Source: an uncultured Lentisphaeria bacterium
Lineage (GTDB): Bacteria; Verrucomicrobiota; Lentisphaeria; Victivallales; Victivallaceae
DNA length: 27,785 nucleotides
Reading direction: 5' to 3'
Assembly: GCA_949298665.1 (NCBI GenBank)
Contig: CASFXO010000001.1
Coordinates: 1-27,785 of the forward strand
In this document: positions 1-7,769 of the stretch, piece after piece
How positions within the stretch are numbered: the first letter of the stretch is position 1
Layout of the letters: each line of letters begins with the position of its first letter
Made by a program: the position numbers and the translations under genes
Notes under the pieces: generated by a model
Database searches by the model: none
The model's input: the letters and a program-made list of their open reading frames with translations, nothing else
What the model was told of the DNA's origin: nothing

Positions 1-864
1 ATGAATTCGCAACAGGTCCATGCCGGCCTTCACCTCCATCGCCTCCAGACAGTCGATCCCCGTCGCCACCAGATCCGGCAGCAGCGGCTCCACGAAACCG
101 CAGGAGTGCAGAATCACCGGCAGCGACCGCCCGTGGGCATAATCGACCATTTTCTTCAGAGACGGCCCCAGCATCTCCCGGAACATCTCCGGCGACATGA
201 ACGGCCGCCCCTTGAACGCCAGATCGTCGTAGATCCAGATGCCGTCCGGCAGCCCTTCCTCCGCAAACAGCGTTTCCCACAACGCCAGCTGCATGTCGGT
301 CAGGTGTTCCGCCATCTCCCGCACCCAGTCCGGATCCAGCCCCATGCCGAGCAGCAGATTCTCATGCCCGCAGAACGGATGGATCATCTCGAACGGTCCC
401 ACACCTTCCCAGCAGAAGAAACGCTGCCGCCGCGCACAGCGCGCACGCACTTCCCGGTACCGGTCGAACCGGATCCGTTCCCGCGAGGGCGTGAAAAACG
501 GTTTCGCCTTCTCCTCCCAGTCCTGCCGGTTCGTCACGGCAAACCCGATGTGTTCCGGCGTCGTATCATGTCCCTTGTAACGGCGCAGCGTGGCGCCGTT
601 GCCGTCCAGCAGCGTTACGGTGTCCTCGTCCTCGGCGACGACCTGGTCCTGAAAAACCGGATCGATTTTGTAAAGGAACGGCCAGCAGCACTCCAGATCC
701 AGATCGAAATGCTCCGCCGGTGTCTCTCCTTCCGGCAGGTGTCCTTCCGCCACCCAGCGGCTCACCGTCGAATTCCAGAAGTGCTCGGACAAGCCGATCC
801 GATCCACCGGCCGGTGCCGGAGCTGCCTTCCGATCCGTTCCCGCCCCGTCAGCGCCTCCTTCAT
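1..864 (-). CDS. URO-D superfamily protein (MtaA/CmuA-like), C-terminus off the window edge
   Basis: The frame is open for 288 codons from ATG at 864 to the window edge, so the C-terminus is missing (full-length relatives are about 330-370 residues). The start lies 3 bases after the stop of the upstream paralogue at 868, so the two are translationally close and co-transcribed. URO-D-type features are a mid-protein IYDDLAFKGRPFMSPE segment, then PVILHSCG and GIDCLEAME, the usual order of strands in the uroporphyrinogen-decarboxylase TIM barrel. Known members include HemE and the corrinoid methyltransferases MtaA and CmuA. The position in a glycosidase operon, with no haem genes, argues against HemE. 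No corrinoid protein is visible, so methyl transfer is only an inference. The two URO-D proteins are clearly diverged from each other. Confidence 0.85.
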   Translation of the reverse strand, partial: MKEALTGRERIGRQLRHRPVDRIGLSEHFWNSTVSRWVAEGHLPEGETPAEHFDLDLECCWPFLYKIDPVFQDQVVAEDEDTVTLLDGNGATLRRYKGHDTTPEHIGFAVTNRQDWEEKAKPFFTPSRERIRFDRYREVRARCARRQRFFCWEGVGPFEMIHPFCGHENLLLGMGLDPDWVREMAEHLTDMQLALWETLFAEEGLPDGIWIYDDLAFKGRPFMSPEMFREMLGPSLKKMVDYAHGRSLPVILHSCGFVEPLLPDLVATGIDCLEAMEVKAGMDLLRIH

Positions 865-867
865 GAT

Positions 868-1854
868 CTACCCCCGCGTGAAATCACATCCGGCCATGAT
901 CCGGCCGTAGGCGTACTGGTCGGACTCGACCGTCACACCGATCCCGTGCAGATCGCCGTAATTCTTGAAAATCAGGCAGCCTTCATAATCGCGGAACATC
1001 TCCGCCACCCCGGCGTCAATCCGTTCCGGGTCGTTGGTGGGAAGAATCTTCTGAATGTCGATCGGGCTCCAGAGCGCAGCCCGGTACCGGTCGAGCAGCG
1101 GCCGGAGAAAGGCCGGATCGTACACCGTCGGCTGGTCGAACTGAAAACAGTCGACTCCGGCGGCGAGCAACCGCTCCACCGCCTCGGAATTCTGACCGCA
1201 GGAGTGCATGAACACCTTCAGACCGGCGGCATGCATCATACCGAAAAGGTCCGTGTAAAGTTCTTTGAAGAACTCATCCCACATCGCCGGAGAAAACAGC
1301 AGCCCGGTCTGCGTCCCCATATCTTCATGCAGCATGTAACCGTCCGCCCCCGCCGCCGCCGCGATGGCAATCAGTTGTTCGAAAAAAGGCCGCAGCTTCC
1401 GGTTGAGTTCGTGCACCTCGTCGGGATAGAGCGCCATGTCCATCAGGTAATTTTCCAGTTTGCGCAGATATCGGGCGGTGCCGAATACCCAGTCGTGATG
1501 GGACGCCATGTGGAATTTCTCCGGTTCCCGGGCGAAATCCGCCTTCAATTTGGCGACGTTGGCGTCGAAATCCAGTTCCGGCAACCGGAAATCCGGCAAC
1601 ATGTCCCAGTCCGGCAACGCGGGCTTCTCCACCTCGCCGCCGAGGCAACCGTCCACCATCCGGACCCACAAATTGTCCCAGAAGTCATCGTAATATTCCC
1701 GCCTGCCCTCGACCCACCGTTTCTGACGGTAACCGCGAAAGCAGTCCATTTCACTGAGCACCATGTCCTGATGGCGTCCCCGGGTGAAGGTGACGCCCGG
1801 GCGCGGCGGCCGCTCGTGATTCACGTTGGCGAGGATGATTTCCCGGGGAGTCAT
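868..1854 (-). CDS. URO-D superfamily protein (MtaA/CmuA-like), complete
   Basis: This is a 328-residue protein starting at ATG 1854, with an AAAGGA ribosome site about 8 bases upstream. It begins TPREIILANVNHERPPRPGVTF, the typical N-terminus of URO-D-family proteins found in sugar operons. It continues with GADGYMLHEDMGTQTGLLFSP, then LKVFMHSCGQNSEAVERLL and GVDCFQFDQP, matching the barrel strands that line the URO-D active site. It is cytoplasmic, with no signal peptide. It follows the secreted hydrolase gene by 18 bases and precedes a second URO-D gene by 3 bases, so it is part of a four-gene operon. A corrinoid- or cobalamin-linked methyltransferase or demethylase role on methylated sugar products is possible but unproven; haem synthesis is unlikely from the context. 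Confidence 0.88.
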   Translation of the reverse strand: MTPREIILANVNHERPPRPGVTFTRGRHQDMVLSEMDCFRGYRQKRWVEGRREYYDDFWDNLWVRMVDGCLGGEVEKPALPDWDMLPDFRLPELDFDANVAKLKADFAREPEKFHMASHHDWVFGTARYLRKLENYLMDMALYPDEVHELNRKLRPFFEQLIAIAAAAGADGYMLHEDMGTQTGLLFSPAMWDEFFKELYTDLFGMMHAAGLKVFMHSCGQNSEAVERLLAAGVDCFQFDQPTVYDPAFLRPLLDRYRAALWSPIDIQKILPTNDPERIDAGVAEMFRDYEGCLIFKNYGDLHGIGVTVESDQYAYGRIMAGCDFTRG

Positions 1855-1872
1855 GATGGTCGTCCTTTCCGA

Positions 1873-2994
1873 TTACTGTGCGTTCTTCTGCGGTTTCAGC
1901 TGGGTTTCCAGCCAGCGGTAGGCCAGTTCCCGGGCATAAATCGGAAAATCATGCCCTTCGTCGTGGAAAAAGGCGGCGAACTGGTTTTTCCCGTTGATCT
2001 GCCACGGATTCTTGCCGAAGGAGGCGTAATATTCCCGGATCATGCGCAGATTTTCCATCGGCGTGGAGGTGTAATCCGTCCCGATGTCCTTGATCGCCCG
2101 CAGGTAGAGCAGCGGCCGGGGGGCTCCCATCATGATGTAGATCTGCGCCGAAGCGTCGGTGTTCGGCTTGAAATTCGGCTGTTCCCCGGCGGCGAATTTG
2201 AGCCGCCACGGCTGTTTCGTCCACGCCTCCTTGATCACCCAGTGCGCGCCCCCGGAATTGACGACCGCCGCCTTGACCCGGGGATCGCTCCCCCAGAAAT
2301 ACAGCGAATCCCACCCGCCGAGCGAATGCCCGATGGTGCCGACGTTGGCGCCGTCGACGTAATCGAGCTTGAGCAGCGCGTCCAGCGCCCGGCTGAGGTC
2401 CCACGGGACTTTGCCGAAGGTATGGTGCCAGCCGGGATAACGTTTCTTCAATTCCGCCTGATAGGCGTACATGTTCTTGAATTTATCCGGATCGTCCGGC
2501 AGCGGCGCCCGCTCCCCGTAACCGCCGCGGTCAGGGACGAAGCAGATGAAACCGTGCTGAACCAGCTCCAGCGCATTCGCGCGATTGTCCCGGAGCCGCT
2601 TCTCGGCGGCGTCCTTCGCCGGAGTTTTCCATTGATTGATCATGCTGTCCTTGCCTTCGCGCCAGGTGGGATGCGGACAAAACACCAGCGGCAATTTTTC
2701 TCCCGGTTCATGATCGGGGACCAGCAGCCAGGCGCTGACCCGTTCGTCCCGGTCGACGTTGTAGGAGACCCGGTAACGGGTGTAGCCGTCCATTTTTTCT
2801 TCGGTGTCGAACGTCATGGCCGGATCGACCGTTTCCTGCGGACCGGCGCCGACACCGATGGTTTTTTCCCGGAATGTCCGGAAAAACTCCTGCTGTTCCT
2901 CCGGCGACGGGAAGGTGAATTTCCCATATCCCGCACCGTAAACGGCATTCCAGAATGCCGCCAGCATGAACGCGATCATGATCAACTGCTTCAT
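1873..2994 (-). CDS. secreted alpha/beta hydrolase (Abhydrolase_7/dienelactone-hydrolase-like esterase)
   Basis: This is a 373-residue protein with an N-terminal signal peptide (residues 1-20, hydrophobic core IMIAFMLAAF, probable cleavage after NAVYG). The alpha/beta-hydrolase nucleophile elbow GHSLGG is at 222-227 with Ser224. The likely catalytic His is His348 in HDEGH, and an Asp near 303 (AIKDIG) could complete the triad. The segment FVPDRGGYGER and the elbow context resemble large secreted esterases of polysaccharide-degrading loci. The start codon overlaps the GH26 stop as ATGA (2991-2994), which indicates translational coupling. A role removing acyl or methyl-ester groups from the polysaccharide cut by the GH26 partner is a reasonable inference; a peptidase-like hydrolase is an alternative. 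Confidence 0.87.
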   Translation of the reverse strand: MKQLIMIAFMLAAFWNAVYGAGYGKFTFPSPEEQQEFFRTFREKTIGVGAGPQETVDPAMTFDTEEKMDGYTRYRVSYNVDRDERVSAWLLVPDHEPGEKLPLVFCPHPTWREGKDSMINQWKTPAKDAAEKRLRDNRANALELVQHGFICFVPDRGGYGERAPLPDDPDKFKNMYAYQAELKKRYPGWHHTFGKVPWDLSRALDALLKLDYVDGANVGTIGHSLGGWDSLYFWGSDPRVKAAVVNSGGAHWVIKEAWTKQPWRLKFAAGEQPNFKPNTDASAQIYIMMGAPRPLLYLRAIKDIGTDYTSTPMENLRMIREYYASFGKNPWQINGKNQFAAFFHDEGHDFPIYARELAYRWLETQLKPQKNAQ

Positions 2995-5567
2995 TTGTCC
3001 ACCTCTTCTCCCAGATAGGTTTCACTGATCCAGTAGGGATCCGCCACTTCCCGGCGATACAATTCCAGTGCGGCGGCGTCATCCTGAATCACCCGCGTGT
3101 TGTGATTTTCCCAGATCAGCGCCTTGAAATTCGGGAAACGCTTCCGGAACTCGAACCATTCCCGCACCCAGCGTACCCGGTCGGTCTTGTCCGGAGAATC
3201 GTAACCGCCCTCGGCAATCATCATCGGCTTGTAGGAACCGTACTTGTCGTTGACCTCCTTCACCCGGCCGAAGGGATAGCGGGCATCGTCGTTCGCGGCA
3301 TAACGGGCCGAAGGCGCGTAACAGGAGAGCCCCACCCAGTCCACGTACTGGTCTCCGGGATAATAGCGTTCCATCTTGTTCCATGCCACGTCGGGATAAC
3401 TGCGGTGATTGGGCGACCAGACGAAGACGTGCCGGTCCGCGGCGCCGACCTGTTCGGCGATGTTGTAGATCCGCCGCCAGGCGGGACGGAACCGCTCGGG
3501 ATCCAGCCCCCAGTTGACCCAGCCGGCATTGAATTCGTTCATCGGCCGGAACCAGATCGGCGTCCTGTCCCCGAGGGTCTTGGCCTCGTCGATGCTGTCG
3601 GAGAAATATTCGTAGAAGTAATCATCCAGCTTGCCGGAAAGGATATCCTCCAGCGACACCGTCGCCGGCGGCAGCCAGCCGAGCGACATGAACCGCTGAC
3701 CGTAATGATTTTCCGCAAGGTCGTGCAGCCGCAGCGACTGCAGCTCCGAGAAGCTGCGTTCCGGGCTCATCCCCTGATACCAGAGTACCATGGCCACCTT
3801 CTTGCCGACCAGCTTTTCATAGGTCTGGAGCGACATCGGCAGCTTGCGGCCGCCGCGCAGCGGTTCCTTGAAGCCGTAGGAGGGGGGGAAGGCGCCGTGA
3901 TAAGCGCCCTTCGCCGGCACATATTTCCAGGTGTTCTTGATTTTGCCGTCGAGCTGAATTTCGTCCAGCATCAGGAATCCGGCCTTCCGGGACTGGTCGG
4001 GAGTGAAGGTGATCCGGACGTAACGGCCCGCGGCGGGAGCGGCGGCGAGTTTCAGCTCATACGCCCCGTTTCTGCGGGGTGCTCCGGCGGCGGCCTTCCA
4101 TTCGCCCCACGGCCGCCATTCCCCGTCTTCCGTGTCGCGGAGCGAAACGCGGAAGGCGTCGGGCCGGAGAAAATGCGACTCGTCCTCTTCAAAACCGGAA
4201 ATCAACACGTTCTCCAGCGTCTGTTGCCGGCCGAGATCGACGATCACGGAGACCGGGGCCACCCCCTTCCAGCCGACGTAGGAGCCTTTCCGGAAATCCA
4301 CGCCTTTCTCCCGCAATCCGTCGGTCAATTTGGAACCGAGCGTCCAGCGGCCGGGATAACGGTCGGCATATTCCAGCTGCGGCGCGCGGTCGGCGCGGTA
4401 GAATTTCCCGATGCCGAGATTGCCGGAGGTGATCTTGCCGGAATTCGGATCTTCCAGTTGCAACGGCGCGGGAGGCGTGCCGGTCCGGTCGGCCAGCTTT
4501 TTCGCCTCCTGCCACGGCAGAAGCTCGATCGCGTCAAAACTGCTGCGGAACGCTTCGGCGACGGCCCGAGTCGCCACCACCTGAAGTGCGACATCCGCAC
4601 TCACCGCCCCGGCGGGTACGTCGACGAGCGCGCTGGTTTCCACCCAGCGGCCGACCGGCGGCACTTCCGGCCGGGTACCGGCGCGGCCCAGTTCCTTTCC
4701 GGCAGCGTCCCGGAATATCAATTCCACGGCAAGACGCGTGGACAAGCTCTTGTCGGTACTGCGGATGTAAGCGGACAGCCGGTAGGGTTTGCCGCCGGTA
4801 ACCGGCAGGGCCACCCGGGATTCAAGGGTCTCGCTGTGGCCGTTGGGCAGGGCGGCGGGGGCCAGGCATTCCACGCCGTATTTTCCGTTTTTCGCCATGG
4901 TGGAGAGACGCCAGATTTTGCCGTCGATGTTTTTCCAGCCGGTGGCCTGATGGTCGAAGGTGGTGTCGAGTTTTTCGGCTTCGAGATCGATGGTGTTGGT
5001 TTTGGGCGGCGTCACCGGAACCGGTTCGACGTCGCCGATCTTCAGATCGTCGAAGCGGATGAAGGCCGTCTTTTCGATCGGGCCGGAAACATACACCCGC
5101 AGTATCGGCCGGAATTGCGCCGCTCCGGCGGGTGCCGAAACAGTCGCGGCGGTGCGGCGATACCCGAAGCGGTCCGTGTCCAGCGGGTATTCCCGGACAT
5201 CGTCCGGCGCGGGCAGCCGCTTTCCGGCGGCGTCGTAGAATTCCAGCGCCAGCACCTGCCGGACCGGCGTCCCGCTCTGATCCCCGCCGGAGCATTGTAT
5301 GGAAAAACCGAACTTCCCCTGCGGCACCGGAAACAACCGGGAAGACGGCAGCTGATACGGCTTCTCCGAGGCTTTCGTACCGGGATAGAGCACCCGATGC
5401 ACCGCCCGGTCGCCGGAGGCGGCAATGCTGGCCGACTGCCAGTAGGCGCCAATGCCTTTCCAATTTTCCGCGAGATCTTTTTCGAAGTCGTCCTGCATCA
5501 CCAGCGACGCGCCGAATGCGGAACCGGCCAACACACCGGCCAGCACCATCAGAGAGGTTCGAATCAT
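2991..5567 (-). CDS. secreted multidomain GH26-like glycoside hydrolase (beta-mannanase type)
   Basis: This is an 858-residue protein. I chose ATG 5567 because AGGAG lies 9 bases upstream and a clean signal peptide follows (residues 1-20, MIRTSLMVLAGVLAGSAFGA); an in-frame upstream extension to 5648 has no such features. Residues about 25-180 and 195-350 look like two beta-sandwich carbohydrate-binding modules. Residues about 400-540 look like an F5/8 (discoidin)-type module ending YVRITFTPDQ...LDEIQLDG. The catalytic domain is about 550-858 and is GH26/clan GH-A-like: FRPMNEFN carries the putative acid/base Glu678, VWSPN and YYPGDQYVDWVG follow, and MIAEGG carries the putative nucleophile Glu786. 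GH26 members mostly cut beta-mannans, some beta-1,3-xylan or mixed glucans; the substrate here is not determined. It leads an operon with an esterase and two URO-D proteins. Confidence 0.88.
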   Translation of the reverse strand: MIRTSLMVLAGVLAGSAFGASLVMQDDFEKDLAENWKGIGAYWQSASIAASGDRAVHRVLYPGTKASEKPYQLPSSRLFPVPQGKFGFSIQCSGGDQSGTPVRQVLALEFYDAAGKRLPAPDDVREYPLDTDRFGYRRTAATVSAPAGAAQFRPILRVYVSGPIEKTAFIRFDDLKIGDVEPVPVTPPKTNTIDLEAEKLDTTFDHQATGWKNIDGKIWRLSTMAKNGKYGVECLAPAALPNGHSETLESRVALPVTGGKPYRLSAYIRSTDKSLSTRLAVELIFRDAAGKELGRAGTRPEVPPVGRWVETSALVDVPAGAVSADVALQVVATRAVAEAFRSSFDAIELLPWQEAKKLADRTGTPPAPLQLEDPNSGKITSGNLGIGKFYRADRAPQLEYADRYPGRWTLGSKLTDGLREKGVDFRKGSYVGWKGVAPVSVIVDLGRQQTLENVLISGFEEDESHFLRPDAFRVSLRDTEDGEWRPWGEWKAAAGAPRRNGAYELKLAAAPAAGRYVRITFTPDQSRKAGFLMLDEIQLDGKIKNTWKYVPAKGAYHGAFPPSYGFKEPLRGGRKLPMSLQTYEKLVGKKVAMVLWYQGMSPERSFSELQSLRLHDLAENHYGQRFMSLGWLPPATVSLEDILSGKLDDYFYEYFSDSIDEAKTLGDRTPIWFRPMNEFNAGWVNWGLDPERFRPAWRRIYNIAEQVGAADRHVFVWSPNHRSYPDVAWNKMERYYPGDQYVDWVGLSCYAPSARYAANDDARYPFGRVKEVNDKYGSYKPMMIAEGGYDSPDKTDRVRWVREWFEFRKRFPNFKALIWENHNTRVIQDDAAALELYRREVADPYWISETYLGEEVDK

Positions 5568-5593
5568 CGTGCTTTTCTCCTGATTGCCATTAG

Positions 5594-5609
5594 GCGAAAC
5601 GTTTTTCCT
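5594..5609. promoter_or_regulatory. operator-like site, copy 1 (LacI/GalR-type half-palindrome)
   Basis: GCGAAACGTTTTTCCT is an exact copy of the site at 5697-5712 and holds the AAACGTTT palindrome typical of LacI/GalR-family operators. It lies in the GH26 leader, about 27 bases before its ATG. The regulator is not identified; the only complete one in the window is AraC-type. Confidence 0.5.
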
Positions 5610-5696
5610 ATCGGGCGTTGTTCTCGCTCTCTTTCTTTCCGTAATCAAAAAAAAAGGAAGCGAATCGGTCTGGAAAAAGGTTCGCGCATCGTTTTT

Positions 5697-5712
5697 GCGA
5701 AACGTTTTTCCT
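5697..5712. promoter_or_regulatory. operator-like site, copy 2 (overlaps the GH26 transcription start)
   Basis: This is the second exact copy of GCGAAACGTTTTTCCT. It begins about 8 bases downstream of the TATAAT box of the GH26 promoter, so it would cover roughly +1 to +16, the classic position for a blocking repressor. It is 103 bp from the other copy, close to a whole number of helical turns. Confidence 0.55.
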
Positions 5713-5719
5713 GATTTTA

Positions 5720-5748
5720 ATTATAAGGCATTTCTTTTTGAAAAGCAA
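5720..5748 (-). promoter_or_regulatory. sigma70-type promoter of the GH26 operon
   Basis: On the minus strand, TTGCTT (5748-5743) is followed by a 17-base spacer and a perfect TATAAT (5725-5720), in a markedly AT-rich stretch. The predicted start is near 5713, giving a leader of about 145 bases to the ATG at 5567. The -35 box matches only 3 of 6 consensus bases, as expected for an activated promoter. Confidence 0.6.
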
Positions 5749-5759
5749 GTATTTTTCCT

Positions 5760-5790
5760 AAAAAAACGGATTTTTTTCAAAGATTCCGTT
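5760..5790 (-). terminator. intrinsic terminator of the AraC gene
   Basis: Reading the minus strand, AACGGA (5790-5785) pairs with TCCGTT (5770-5765), with a 14-base A-rich loop, and the right arm runs into seven T (5766-5760). It lies about 57 bases after the AraC stop and just upstream of the GH26 -35 box, so it would separate the two transcripts. The stem is short (6 bp). Confidence 0.5.
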
Positions 5791-5846
5791 GAAAGGCGGA
5801 AGTGTGCTGAAAAAAGCGTTGCGACATCACTTCACGGCGCTTCCCC

Positions 5847-6716
5847 TCATACCACTTCCCCCGCCCCCTGTCTCCGGTATTCCCGCGGAGAAAGACCGCG
5901 CAGACGCCGGAAATGCCGGTTGAAATTCGACAGGTTTCCAAACCCTGCGGCGAAACAGATCTCCGCCACCGGCCGCCGGGTGTGCAGCAGCATGCCCGCC
6001 GCCTTGCCGACCCGGAGCTCCATGACATAAGCCATGAAAGTTCTCCCCGCAGTCCGGGCAAAATACCGGCTGAAAGCCGAGGGCGACAACCCCGCCGCGG
6101 CCGCCGCTTCGTCCAGCAGCGGCGTCTCCCCCCGGTCCACCCGGTTGTGAATCAACTTCAACGCCCGGTTGATCCGGGTGCCATCCTCTCCGACCGCTTC
6201 CGGCAGTCGTCTTTCGGAAAGGCGCCGGCGCTCCATCCGGCTCAGTTCCTCCAGAATTTCCAGCAGCAGCACCAGCCGCCGACCGCCTTCCGCCGCAATC
6301 AATTCCGCCATCCGTTCGCCGATCCGCTCCGTCGGGGCGCCGGGAAATTCCCAGCCGCAACCGCTCGCCGTCAGCATCCGTTCGATCTGCACCGTCTCCG
6401 GAAAACCCCGGAACATCGTCGAAAACAACTCCGACCGGAACTGAACCACCCGCAGTCGCGACCACTCCGGCCCCCGGCTGTCGGCGGGGAAACTGCGAAA
6501 ATGATGCGGTGTCATCGCGCCGATCAGATTCAACGTGCCCACGTCGAACTGGGCGATCGCGTCATTGACGAAGCGGCTGCCGTAACCGGATACCACATAC
6601 ACCAGCTCCAGCTCCGGATGGACGTGATATTCGCAGTCCACCGCGGGCCCGACCGTCTCATACGCGGCGAACGACCGGTCCGGACCGGCCAGCACCTTTT
6701 CGTATTGAATTTTCAC
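5847..6716 (-). CDS. AraC-family transcriptional regulator with N-terminal cupin
   Basis: This is a 289-residue protein. I chose the GTG start at 6716 because GGAGG ends 6 bases upstream; an ATG 33 bases further upstream (6749) lacks a ribosome site. Residues about 25-75 form the cupin-like sensor (EYHVHPELELVYVVSG ... GTLNLIGAMTPHHF). Residues about 184-283 form the AraC DNA-binding domain with two helix-turn-helices: LLDEAAAAAGLSPSAFSRYF (about 200-219) and VAEICFAAGFGNLSNFNRHF (about 250-269), ending LSPREYRR. Such regulators sense sugars and activate nearby catabolic genes. It lies upstream of the GH26 operon on the same strand and divergent from the NagB-like/PIG-L pair, so it could control either. 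Confidence 0.93.
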   Translation of the reverse strand: MKIQYEKVLAGPDRSFAAYETVGPAVDCEYHVHPELELVYVVSGYGSRFVNDAIAQFDVGTLNLIGAMTPHHFRSFPADSRGPEWSRLRVVQFRSELFSTMFRGFPETVQIERMLTASGCGWEFPGAPTERIGERMAELIAAEGGRRLVLLLEILEELSRMERRRLSERRLPEAVGEDGTRINRALKLIHNRVDRGETPLLDEAAAAAGLSPSAFSRYFARTAGRTFMAYVMELRVGKAAGMLLHTRRPVAEICFAAGFGNLSNFNRHFRRLRGLSPREYRRQGAGEVV

Positions 6717-6772
6717 ATTCACCCTCCGTTTTTGCCGGAAAAGTATCACTTTTCATCAAAAAACGCCTGGAA

Positions 6773-6801
6773 TTCCCAGCAGTTTCCCGATAAAATATAC
6801 T
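6773..6801 (+). promoter_or_regulatory. promoter for the NagB-like/PIG-L operon
   Basis: TTCCCA (6773-6778), a 17-base spacer and TATACT (6796-6801) stand 39 bases before the ATG at 6840. The -35 overlaps the near-palindrome CTGGAATTCCCAG. The -10 box overlaps that of the divergent AraC promoter, so the two could compete. Confidence 0.45.
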
Positions 6802-6821
6802 ATCATGTTCCCATTTGACAA
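6794..6821 (-). promoter_or_regulatory. promoter for the AraC-family gene
   Basis: On the minus strand, TTGTCA (6821-6816; 5 of 6 consensus), a 16-base spacer and TATATT (6799-6794; 5 of 6) precede the GTG start at 6716 by about 78 bases. It shares its -10 region with a promoter on the other strand. Confidence 0.55.
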
Positions 6822-6839
6822 CCGCTCAGGAGGAAAAAC

Positions 6840-7769
6840 ATGACCCGACCGCTTTCCAAAGTCGCTCCGGGCTGGTGGGACTACACCACGCTCGACCGTG
6901 CCGTTCTGGACGCCGCCGCCGCCCTCACCGTGGAAGATCTGCCGCGACTGGTCCGGCCGGGCTTCCGAATCCGACTGTTCGACACATTGCAGGAGTTCTA
7001 TTGCGCGGAAGCGCTGGAATACGTCCGCTGCTGGCAGCGCGCCACCGCCGCGGCCCCCGCCGGCATCTGCGGCCCCATCGGCCCCACGGAACAGCTGCCG
7101 CTGGTGGCGCAGATCGTCAACGAACTCGGCATCAACCTGCGCCACGCGCATTTCTGGGGCATGGATGAGTGGATCGTCGACGGCCGGGCGGCGGATGAAA
7201 CGTTTCCGCTCGGCTTCGCCCGGGCCGACTTCGAACTGTGCTTCAACCGCATCCGCCCCGAGCTGCGCATGCCGCGCGAAAACCTGCATTTCCCGAGTGA
7301 AAATCCGGAAGAGTACAGCCGCAGCTTCGACGCCGCCCGTTGCCTCGTCATGCAGGGCGGCCAGGGGGAAACCAAACACTGGGCCTTCAATGATCCCGTC
7401 CGCCGCACCGGCGAATGGCGCGACCGGCCCCCCTCTCCCGCGGAATACCGGAAACTCGGAGCCCGGATCGTCGAACTCCATCCCATCACTCTGATCCAGA
7501 ATGCCCGCACCTCCGGCGGCGGTACGGTTCAGAACGTTCCCGGTTCGGCGGTTACCGTCGGTCCGCTGGAAACGTGGAAGGCCGATCAGGTTTCCATCTG
7601 GCATCCCGGCCACCACGACAATCCCTTCGGGATGCGGCTGACCACCTATATGATTGCCCACCGGATCATGGACAGCGCCGTCCCGATGTCGCTGCTCGCC
7701 GAACATGATGATGTGATCTTCAACTTTTACCGCCCCGGATTCGGCGTCTGCGGCGTGGAGATGCATTGA
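6840..7769 (+). CDS. NagB-fold glucosamine-6-phosphate deaminase/isomerase-like protein
   Basis: This is a 309-residue cytoplasmic protein starting at ATG 6840, with a perfect AGGAGG 6 bases upstream. It shows the NagB/6-phosphogluconolactonase fold signature: ICGPIGPTEQLPLVAQIVNEL (about 76-96, phosphate-loop region), HFWGMDEWIV with Asp109-Glu110 (NagB LDEY motif), and GGQGETKHWAFNDP (173-186), equivalent to the GxGxxGHxAFN(E/D)P active-site loop. That loop differs from classical NagB: it has one extra residue, and a Lys precedes the conserved His180. It is also longer than typical NagB (about 240-270 residues). Its stop overlaps the PIG-L start as TGATG, so the pair is translationally coupled. 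Deamination or isomerisation of an amino sugar phosphate is likely; the exact substrate is open. Confidence 0.8.
   Translation: MTRPLSKVAPGWWDYTTLDRAVLDAAAALTVEDLPRLVRPGFRIRLFDTLQEFYCAEALEYVRCWQRATAAAPAGICGPIGPTEQLPLVAQIVNELGINLRHAHFWGMDEWIVDGRAADETFPLGFARADFELCFNRIRPELRMPRENLHFPSENPEEYSRSFDAARCLVMQGGQGETKHWAFNDPVRRTGEWRDRPPSPAEYRKLGARIVELHPITLIQNARTSGGGTVQNVPGSAVTVGPLETWKADQVSIWHPGHHDNPFGMRLTTYMIAHRIMDSAVPMSLLAEHDDVIFNFYRPGFGVCGVEMH

Noticed and set aside
1..3018. A 1005-codon plus-strand open frame across the URO-D and hydrolase genes
   Set aside because: It is antisense to three genes with clear motifs, its product is Arg/Pro-rich with no domain, and its start is only the window edge.
3102..5714. 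An 870-codon plus-strand open frame opposite the GH26 gene
   Set aside because: It is a shadow of the GH26 frame; the minus strand has the signal peptide, ribosome site and catalytic motifs.
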